Shown here one piece after another: positions 58,206-64,000 of a stretch of DNA of 64,000 nucleotides. This DNA comes from DTU064 sp045588245 (lineage in GTDB: Bacteria; Bacillota; Clostridia; Oscillospirales; CAG-272): positions 72,288 through 136,287 of the forward strand of contig JAZNDW010000028.1 in assembly GCA_045588245.1 (NCBI GenBank), in the 5' to 3' direction. The position numbers and the translations under genes were made by a program. Within the stretch, counting starts at the first letter, position 1. Every line of letters starts with the position of its first letter. The notes under the pieces are model-generated. The model worked only from the letters and a program-made list of their open reading frames with translations, was not told the DNA's origin and made no database searches.

Positions 58206-60644
58206 ATGGCAAAAATTTCGGTGAAAACAGAAAACGTAAAGTTTCCGACAGCCTCATCGCTTTACGGACTTTTCTTTGAGGACATAAATCGTTCGGGTGA
58301 CGGAGGACTTTATCCTGAACTGTTGCGTAACAGAGCGTTTGATGACTCAATTGTGCCCGACGATCTTACGCCATCCGGTGACAACGTCAAAAACGAAACG
58401 GGTTGGGAATATGAGATCGGTCACGGAGAGGGGCTGCCTCGCTGGCGCGAGAAGGTCGCTTTCTCAGAGGTACCTGCGTGGTACGCAAACTCGGCTAAGA
58501 TAGAACTCGATACCGTTGATACGTTAAACGACAAGCGTGCTGCTGCACTTGACGTTGATTTTGAGTCGGGTGGTGAGATATATAACATCGGTTTCTCCGG
58601 TGTTCCGGTACGCAAGGGAGAGGTGTATAGCCTATATTTCTTTGTGAAAGCGGAAAATGCCGTAGATCTCGTCATTTCCTTAAAATCAGACGAAAAAACA
58701 CTCGCGTCAAAAACTCTCACGGTTCGCACGCGCGGTTACGTTCGCTATGACCTGACGCTTGTCGCTGACGGTACGTCAAAAACGGCTCGCTTTGTCATAA
58801 CGGCGCCTAACGGCGGACATATAAAACTCGGCTTTGTTTCTTTAATGCCGACAGATACGTATCACGGTCACGGACTGCGCCGCGACCTTTGCGAAAAGCT
58901 TGAGGGACTTAAGCCTGCGTTTATACGTTTTCCGGGAGGTTGTATAGTTGAGGGCTTTTCCAAGTCTACGGCACAACGCTTCAAAAGAATGGTCGGTGAC
59001 GTGTGGGAACGTCCCGGTGTATATAATTTGTGGGGCTATCGCTCGACCGAAGGTCTTGGTTTTCACGAATATCTGCAGCTCTGTGAGGACATGGGCACAG
59101 ATGCGCTCTACGTCTGTAACTGCGGCATGACGTGTCAGGCACGACGCTGTATTTTGATGAATGATGACGAGATAGCTGAATATCTCGACGATGCTTTATG
59201 CGCGCTTGAATATGCGCTTGGCGATAAGTCAACGGAATGGGGCTCTCTCCGCGCAAGAATGGGACACCCCGAACCGTTCCGTCTGAAATATCTTGAAATA
59301 GGTAATGAAAATCACGGCGATGAATACGACCGTCGATATGAGATTTTCTATAACGCGATCACATCCAGATATCCCGAGCTTGTGATCGCAGCTAACACAC
59401 ACGTTGAAAAAGCTGGACTCAAGCTCGATATTGCCGACGAGCATTTTTATAATCGCGTAGAATGGTTCGCAGAAAATTCCCATTTCTATGATAACTACGA
59501 CAGGCAAGGTCCCGACATATTTGTCGGTGAATATGCCGTTGTTGCAGGGAATATACGAACTCTTTATGCCGCGGTGGGCGAAGCCATGTTCCTTATCGGA
59601 TTCGAACGCAATCAGGATATCGTAAAGCTTGCGTCGTATGCTCCGCTGTTTGAAAATTTATCTTATGCAGCCTGGGAGCCCAATCTCATTGCGTTCGACG
59701 GGCTCGACAACTACGCAATCCCCTCCTATTACGTACAGCGCCTGTTCGCGTCTAACCGCGGAAGTCACGTAGTACAAAGCAGTCAAACCTGCAAGCCTGT
59801 ATATGCGCCATATCTGCGTGGCGGTCCGTGTCTGCTCGGATCGGTTGGCGTGAAATTCAAAAATGCACGCTGGAACGGAGAAAAAGTCGCTCCCACACAT
59901 GAAATATTCGGTCATGTCATAGACTGCGAAGACGGAGTGTCCTCTACAGAGATCACGCTTACGGGAGAAGAGAGGGAGCGTGCTGAGAGATTCGGCATGG
60001 CGAACTCTGTTATGATCGTGCTCGGAAATGACGAGCAGGCTCGTTCGGGTGTGTTCGAGACCGAGGTGTTTGCCGACGCAGAGAGTGAGCTCGGTATCGG
60101 TATGTTCACAACACCGTATGGAAGAGCACGCAACAGTGCCGACAGCCCGTACAATCTGTTTTCTGTGCAGCCGGTTCGCTGGACAGTCAAAGACGGCAAA
60201 TCGAAGCTCACGTCGGGCGGCGGTTTCCATCGTGTAACGCTTGCTGAAGCTGACGTTACGGTAGAGTCGGGCAGATTCCACACGATGCGCCTTGAGTCCG
60301 ACGGCAAGATTTTGACCTGCGTACTTGACGGTGCCGTTATCATGACCGCCGAAATTCCGCATTACGACGAGATGCAGTCGGTTGTTACCGTAGACGAAGA
60401 AAATATCATCATAAAGATCGTAAACATCGCAGACGTTGAGCGCGACGTTGAGATTGATCTTGACCGAGACGTTCTGAGTGACTATACCGAATCCGTTATC
60501 TCCGGACTGCCGACTGATAAAAACACAATGGAAAATCCGGAAGCTGTCATTGAACGGCACAATAACCGCAGAGGTGCAGGGAAGACATTTACACACACAG
60601 TTCCGGCATATTCGGTTAACGTTATAAAGCTCAAAAAAGCCTGA
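58206..60644 (+). CDS. Alpha-L-arabinofuranosidase, glycoside hydrolase family 51
   Basis: The 812-residue enzyme has the GH51 start SSLYGLFFEDINRSGDGGLYPELLRN, RFPGGCIVEGF near 241, the acid/base Glu in YLEIGNENHGDEY near 361 and the nucleophile Glu in IFVGEYAV near 440. A C-terminal beta domain follows. GH51 enzymes release arabinose from arabinoxylan, arabinan or arabinogalactan. There is no signal peptide, so it acts on imported oligosaccharides. At 812 residues it is longer than the common 500-residue type, with an N-terminal carbohydrate-binding-like insert (about 55-215). GGAGGG precedes the ATG. Confidence 0.93.
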   Translation: MAKISVKTENVKFPTASSLYGLFFEDINRSGDGGLYPELLRNRAFDDSIVPDDLTPSGDNVKNETGWEYEIGHGEGLPRWREKVAFSEVPAWYANSAKIELDTVDTLNDKRAAALDVDFESGGEIYNIGFSGVPVRKGEVYSLYFFVKAENAVDLVISLKSDEKTLASKTLTVRTRGYVRYDLTLVADGTSKTARFVITAPNGGHIKLGFVSLMPTDTYHGHGLRRDLCEKLEGLKPAFIRFPGGCIVEGFSKSTAQRFKRMVGDVWERPGVYNLWGYRSTEGLGFHEYLQLCEDMGTDALYVCNCGMTCQARRCILMNDDEIAEYLDDALCALEYALGDKSTEWGSLRARMGHPEPFRLKYLEIGNENHGDEYDRRYEIFYNAITSRYPELVIAANTHVEKAGLKLDIADEHFYNRVEWFAENSHFYDNYDRQGPDIFVGEYAVVAGNIRTLYAAVGEAMFLIGFERNQDIVKLASYAPLFENLSYAAWEPNLIAFDGLDNYAIPSYYVQRLFASNRGSHVVQSSQTCKPVYAPYLRGGPCLLGSVGVKFKNARWNGEKVAPTHEIFGHVIDCEDGVSSTEITLTGEERERAERFGMANSVMIVLGNDEQARSGVFETEVFADAESELGIGMFTTPYGRARNSADSPYNLFSVQPVRWTVKDGKSKLTSGGGFHRVTLAEADVTVESGRFHTMRLESDGKILTCVLDGAVIMTAEIPHYDEMQSVVTVDEENIIIKIVNIADVERDVEIDLDRDVLSDYTESVISGLPTDKNTMENPEAVIERHNNRRGAGKTFTHTVPAYSVNVIKLKKA

Positions 60645-60682
60645 AACGGTCTATTGGGATTTTTTGACTGTGGAGAGATAAG

Positions 60683-61102
60683 ATGAGGTTTCATCACTAT
60701 ATACTGAGACTATATAATATTCACAAAAAGGTCAGCTTTGGAAAGTTTGCTGATCTCGGGTTGTCCCAGGGACAGCCAAAGGTGATCGAAATACTGCTAT
60801 ATAACAACGGCTGTTCACAGAAGGAGCTTGCGGACGCGTGTGAGCTTCAGGCGGCAACGATGTCGTGCCTTTTGAAAAAGATGGAAAGCGACGGACTTAT
60901 ATACCGCGAACCGGTAACGCTGAGATCCGGCGTTCATATCACTCGCGTTTACCTGACAGACGATGGGACAAGCCTCGCAGAACGCATACTCGAATGTGTT
61001 GACGAAGTGGAAGAGCAGTGCTTTGATGGCTTCACTGTGGAAGAAAAGACAGCGTTTCTTTCTTACATGGACAGGATATACGGTAATCTAAAAAAGAAGT
61101 AA
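60683..61102 (+). CDS. MarR-family transcriptional regulator
   Basis: The 139-residue protein has a winged helix-turn-helix (GCSQKELADACELQAATMSCLLKKME, here split: SQKELADACELQAATMS, then LLKKMESDGLIYRE) and the flanking dimerisation helices. MarR proteins bind palindromes and are released by small aromatic or phenolic ligands. It lies 38 bases after the arabinofuranosidase gene, and the palindrome at 58164-58179 is a likely operator, giving autoregulation. A phenolic acid such as ferulate would make sense as ligand given the esterase gene next door, but this is inference. Confidence 0.9.
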   Translation: MRFHHYILRLYNIHKKVSFGKFADLGLSQGQPKVIEILLYNNGCSQKELADACELQAATMSCLLKKMESDGLIYREPVTLRSGVHITRVYLTDDGTSLAERILECVDEVEEQCFDGFTVEEKTAFLSYMDRIYGNLKKK

Positions 61103-61171
61103 CAGTACCTATAACGTAAACGTCAAAACAGCATGATTTGTGCCGCAATTCGCGGCGAAACGGAGGTTTTT

Positions 61172-62710
61172 ATGCAAAAACAAGTTAAGATTGAATCGGG
61201 TATAATCGAAGGTTATTTTGGATACGATCCTCGCATCACCGTGTTCAAAGGCGTTCCGTATGCCGCAGCACCAGTGGGTGAACTGCGCTGGCGCTCACCG
61301 CAGCCCGTGCCGCACTGGGACGGTGTCCGTCCCGCGCTGAAATACGGTCCGATCGCTATGCAGTGGACGCCCGGAGCTGATCCGAATGATTTCTGGTCGC
61401 GTGAGCTTCATCCGTCGGGACCCGATTACGATATGAGCGAGGACTGCCTGTATGTCAACATTTTTACGCCGGCAAAAAGCGCAGATGAAAAACTGCCCGT
61501 TTTGTTTTATATACATGGCGGCGGCTATCAGGGAGGATATCCTTATGAAGTAGAGTTTGACTGGGAACACGTGGCGCGTCGCGGCATCGTCGTTGTCGCT
61601 GTCACATATAGACTTGGTGTGTTTGGATTTATGGCGCACCCTGAACTTTCCGCAGAATTTCCCGATGCGCCGAAAGGGAATTACGGTATTGAAGATCAGC
61701 TATGTGCGCTCGCCTGGGCGAAGCGCAACATTTCCTCTTTTGGCGGTGACCCCGATCGCATCACGATAGCAGGTCAGTCGGCGGGCGCAGGCAGCGTGCA
61801 GTGCCTGCTCACCGCACCTCGGGCTGAGGGACTTATCGCAGGTGCGATCATACAAAGCTCCGTCAGTGCAAGTTTTGTCGATCTCGGACCGAGCTTTTTG
61901 CGAACGGGATCGCTTGAACAAGCTGAACAGGCAGGCGTTGCTTTCTTCGAAAAGGCAGGAATAAAGTCGCTCGCGGAAGCACGCGCTTTGTCGGCGAAGG
62001 AGTTGTTCAGGCTCGCCGCAGAAGCACACACTTTCTTTGCGCCGATCGTTGATAACGTGCTGTTGTTTGAAGCGGCATTTGACGCATATGTGCATGACGC
62101 TCATCACCGTGTTCCCGTTTTGACCGGGTACAACAGGGGAGAAACTCGGTCATTCATGCGTCGCGATTTTCTTCCTCGCACAATCGAACAATATAACGAA
62201 TTTGCCGCACGCTACAACGAACACGAAGCTGCCTTCCGCGCGGTCCACCCCATTTCGACCGATGCTGACGTTGAGGCGCTTTTCTCAAGCGACTCATTCA
62301 CGGGCATGATCGCAGGCGCGTACCTGTTCGGTACCGTGCAGGCACGCGAGGGACGTACGACGTATCTATACGAATTTGACCCTGATATTCCCGATGATAA
62401 ATCAGACAACGTCGGCTCATTCCACGGTGCTGAATTGTGGTTCGCGTACGATTCGCTTGCACGTAGCTGGCGTCCTTTCCGCGGTCACCACTATGATCTT
62501 GCACGCAAAGTTGCATCCTATTGGGCAAACTTCGTAAAGACGGGCGACCCGAACGGCACCGATAACTTTGGCGATGCACTCGCTCCGTGGCGTCCGTTCA
62601 CTGAGGATGATCCATTCATGCTCGTGATAAAGAACGAGATCGGCGAGAAAACACCAAAGCTTGACGAAGTTACAAAGTTCCGTATAAACCACACTCTTAA
62701 AACGCTCTGA
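61172..62710 (+). CDS. Carboxylesterase type B
   Basis: The 512-residue enzyme matches the type B carboxylesterases: FKGVPYAAAPVGELRWRSPQ near 20, EDCLYVNIFTP near 90, HGGGYQGG (oxyanion hole), GQSAGAGS (catalytic Ser, with Gln in place of the usual Glu), and SFHGAELWF with the catalytic His near 413. CGGAGG precedes ATG 61172. There is no signal peptide. It ends the GH51-MarR operon and probably removes ester groups from arabinoxylan fragments taken into the cell; p-nitrobenzyl esterase-like activity is the family description. Confidence 0.92.
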   Translation: MQKQVKIESGIIEGYFGYDPRITVFKGVPYAAAPVGELRWRSPQPVPHWDGVRPALKYGPIAMQWTPGADPNDFWSRELHPSGPDYDMSEDCLYVNIFTPAKSADEKLPVLFYIHGGGYQGGYPYEVEFDWEHVARRGIVVVAVTYRLGVFGFMAHPELSAEFPDAPKGNYGIEDQLCALAWAKRNISSFGGDPDRITIAGQSAGAGSVQCLLTAPRAEGLIAGAIIQSSVSASFVDLGPSFLRTGSLEQAEQAGVAFFEKAGIKSLAEARALSAKELFRLAAEAHTFFAPIVDNVLLFEAAFDAYVHDAHHRVPVLTGYNRGETRSFMRRDFLPRTIEQYNEFAARYNEHEAAFRAVHPISTDADVEALFSSDSFTGMIAGAYLFGTVQAREGRTTYLYEFDPDIPDDKSDNVGSFHGAELWFAYDSLARSWRPFRGHHYDLARKVASYWANFVKTGDPNGTDNFGDALAPWRPFTEDDPFMLVIKNEIGEKTPKLDEVTKFRINHTLKTL

Positions 62711-62739
62711 GAGAATACTGTGTAAATAATTGAATAACT

Positions 62740-62775
62740 AAAAAGAGGAATCGCTTATGTGCGATTCCTCTTTTT
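62740..62775. terminator. Bidirectional terminator
   Basis: AAAAAGAGGAATCGC pairs perfectly with GCGATTCCTCTTTTT around a six-base loop, between convergent genes. Confidence 0.94.
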
Positions 62776-62839
62776 ATGCCGATTTACTCGGACTGAATGT
62801 TAAGTTTATATCCCTATAATAACCTTAGCCGGCTTTAAC

Positions 62840-64000
62840 TTATGCCTTGAGGTTAGCTTCGAGCTTAGCAAGTTCTTCGTACATTTCAGCGGGAACATGG
62901 TCGCCGACCTGAGCGTAGAATTCCTTGATGTTCTCAACGTCTGCAAGCCAGGATTCCTTATCAACCGTAAGGAGACCTTCGATAGTTTCAAGGGTGATGT
63001 CCTTGAGACCTTCGATGCAGATGTCTTCTGCCTTCGGAACGTAACCGATAGCGGTTTCAACAGCGTCAACCTTGTCTTCGCAACGGTCGAGGATCCAGAG
63101 AAGGACTCTCATGTTGTCGCCGAAGCCGGGCCAGATGAAGTTGCCGTCATCGTCGGTGCGGAACCAGTTAACGTGGAAGATCTTAGGAGCATTGGGGATA
63201 ACCTTGCCCATTTCGATCCAGTGCTTCCAATAGTCGCCCATGTTGTAGCCAACGAACGGACGCATAGCCATCGGGTCGCGGCGAACTACGCCGACAGCAC
63301 CTGCAGCAGCTGCGGTCGTTTCGGAAGCCATGATGGAGCCAACGAAGGAGCCGTGCTGCCAGTCGCGGGACTGATATACCAGCGGAGCTGTCTTTGCGCG
63401 GCGGCCGCCGAAGATAATAGCGGATACGGGAACGCCCTTGAGGCTGTTGAACTCGGAAGAAATGCAGGGGCAGTTCTTTGCCAGAGCAGTGAAGCGGGAG
63501 TTAGGATGAGCACCGCAGGTGGACTTATCCTTCTTATCGAACTTGGTGCAGTCCCAAGGTCTGCCCTGCCAGTCGATAGCGTTGCCGGGTGTGGGAGGAT
63601 TGTTATCGAGACCTTCCCACCAAACTGTATTGTTCTCGGTGTTGTGAACAACGTTGGTGAAGATGGTGTCACGCATACAGGTGTGAAGAGCGTTGGGGTT
63701 GGACTTCTCGTTGGTACCGGGAGCAACGCCGAAGAAGCCGTTCTCGGGGTTGACAGCATAAAGCTTGCCGTCTTCCTTGTTAACACGGAGCCAAGCGATA
63801 TCGTCGCCTACGCACCAAACCTTGTAGCCCTTCTCGCGGTAGATTGCGGGAGGAATGAGCATTGCGAGGTTGGTCTTACCGCAAGCAGAGGGGAATGCAG
63901 CGGTGATGTACTTGATGTCGCCGTTGGGATACTCAACGCCGAGGATGAGCATATGCTCAGCCATCCAGCCTTCCTTGCGTCCGAGGTAGGAAGCAATACG
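62840..64000 (-). CDS. pckG: Phosphoenolpyruvate carboxykinase, GTP type (partial, N-terminus outside window)
   Basis: The frame is open to the window edge and gives the C-terminal 386 residues. It contains FPSACGKTNLAMLIPP (the P-loop with the catalytic Cys of GTP-type enzymes), VGDDIAWLR, NPENGFFGVAPGTN, RRAKTAPLVYQSRDW and WFRTDDDGNFIWPGFGDNMR. The enzyme interconverts oxaloacetate and phosphoenolpyruvate with GTP; in fermenting anaerobes it often runs toward oxaloacetate for succinate or anaplerosis. Codon use is very biased, which suggests high expression. Confidence 0.96.
   Translation of the reverse strand, partial: RIASYLGRKEGWMAEHMLILGVEYPNGDIKYITAAFPSACGKTNLAMLIPPAIYREKGYKVWCVGDDIAWLRVNKEDGKLYAVNPENGFFGVAPGTNEKSNPNALHTCMRDTIFTNVVHNTENNTVWWEGLDNNPPTPGNAIDWQGRPWDCTKFDKKDKSTCGAHPNSRFTALAKNCPCISSEFNSLKGVPVSAIIFGGRRAKTAPLVYQSRDWQHGSFVGSIMASETTAAAAGAVGVVRRDPMAMRPFVGYNMGDYWKHWIEMGKVIPNAPKIFHVNWFRTDDDGNFIWPGFGDNMRVLLWILDRCEDKVDAVETAIGYVPKAEDICIEGLKDITLETIEGLLTVDKESWLADVENIKEFYAQVGDHVPAEMYEELAKLEANLKA

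Noticed and set aside
1..64000. CRISPR arrays, rRNA genes, insertion sequences, prophage or restriction-modification genes
   Set aside because: None was seen: there are no short regularly spaced repeats, no transposase or integrase motifs and no rRNA-like stretches.

Overview
The window reads as a chromosome segment of a spore-forming, Gram-positive anaerobe of the class Clostridia, probably an uncultured gut lineage. The evidence is a stage II sporulation protein R gene, a PdaA-type deacetylase, HPr kinase, an rpmG-secE-nusG-rplK-rplA block, rubrerythrin, a THF riboswitch, a T-box leader, a dockerin remnant and plant-glycan enzymes. Most genes have good Shine-Dalgarno sites and many intergenic gaps hold clear sigma-A promoters and intrinsic terminators. 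There is no CRISPR array, rRNA or insertion sequence; one tRNA gene (Leu, CAA) is present.

Layout. 1-6500: a minus-strand operon (glycosyltransferase, GatZ-like protein, IspD/TarI-like cytidylyltransferase, polyol dehydrogenase) faces a polyprenyl-phosphate sugar transferase and an anchored surface protein, so this is a surface-glycan region. 6500-10600: a MATE exporter, then a sigma factor, a membrane anti-sigma-like protein and a secreted matrixin-like protease, the last part AT-rich and foreign-looking. 10600-17260: a minus-strand operon DUF951-yfhO-(structured element)-ruvA-ruvB-plsC-like, with a LexA-like box in its promoter. 17400-22900: aspS, a lipoprotein gene with a start-site frameshift, then the ribosomal protein/SecE/NusG block. 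23300-30500: rubrerythrin, then murE, aspartate racemase, an ATP-grasp D-aspartate ligase-like gene, asnB and an AraC regulator. 30800-43400: membrane proteins, acetyltransferase, two deacetylases, an esterase, a kinase fusion, three small proteins of unknown function, a PAS protein and a PrsA-like foldase. 43500-47260: hprK, a THF riboswitch, folT, folC and a lipoprotein. 47300-51800: spoIIR (minus, sigma-F-like promoter), asnA, then a T-box controlling an HTH-cupin-acyl-CoA-synthetase fusion. 51800-56540: tRNA-Leu followed by a decayed island of dockerin, SGNH-esterase and Ig-like repeat fragments. 56800-62780: a secreted FKBP-type foldase and a GH51 arabinofuranosidase-MarR-carboxylesterase operon with a palindromic operator. 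62840-end: GTP-type PEP carboxykinase, partial.

Four points stand out. (i) A T-box whose specifier and discriminator-pairing base both fit tRNA-Val sits in front of an acyl-CoA synthetase fused to an HTH-cupin regulator, which suggests that branched-chain acid activation responds to valine starvation. (ii) The murE-racD-ligase-asnB cassette predicts an L-Lys/D-Asx type peptidoglycan cross-bridge. (iii) The first operon looks like a CDP-alditol pathway for surface glycans that includes a GatZ-like protein. (iv) ruvAB appear to lie in a LexA-controlled operon that also holds yfhO and an unusual branched RNA/DNA element. All functional calls are from reading the sequence; no database search was run.
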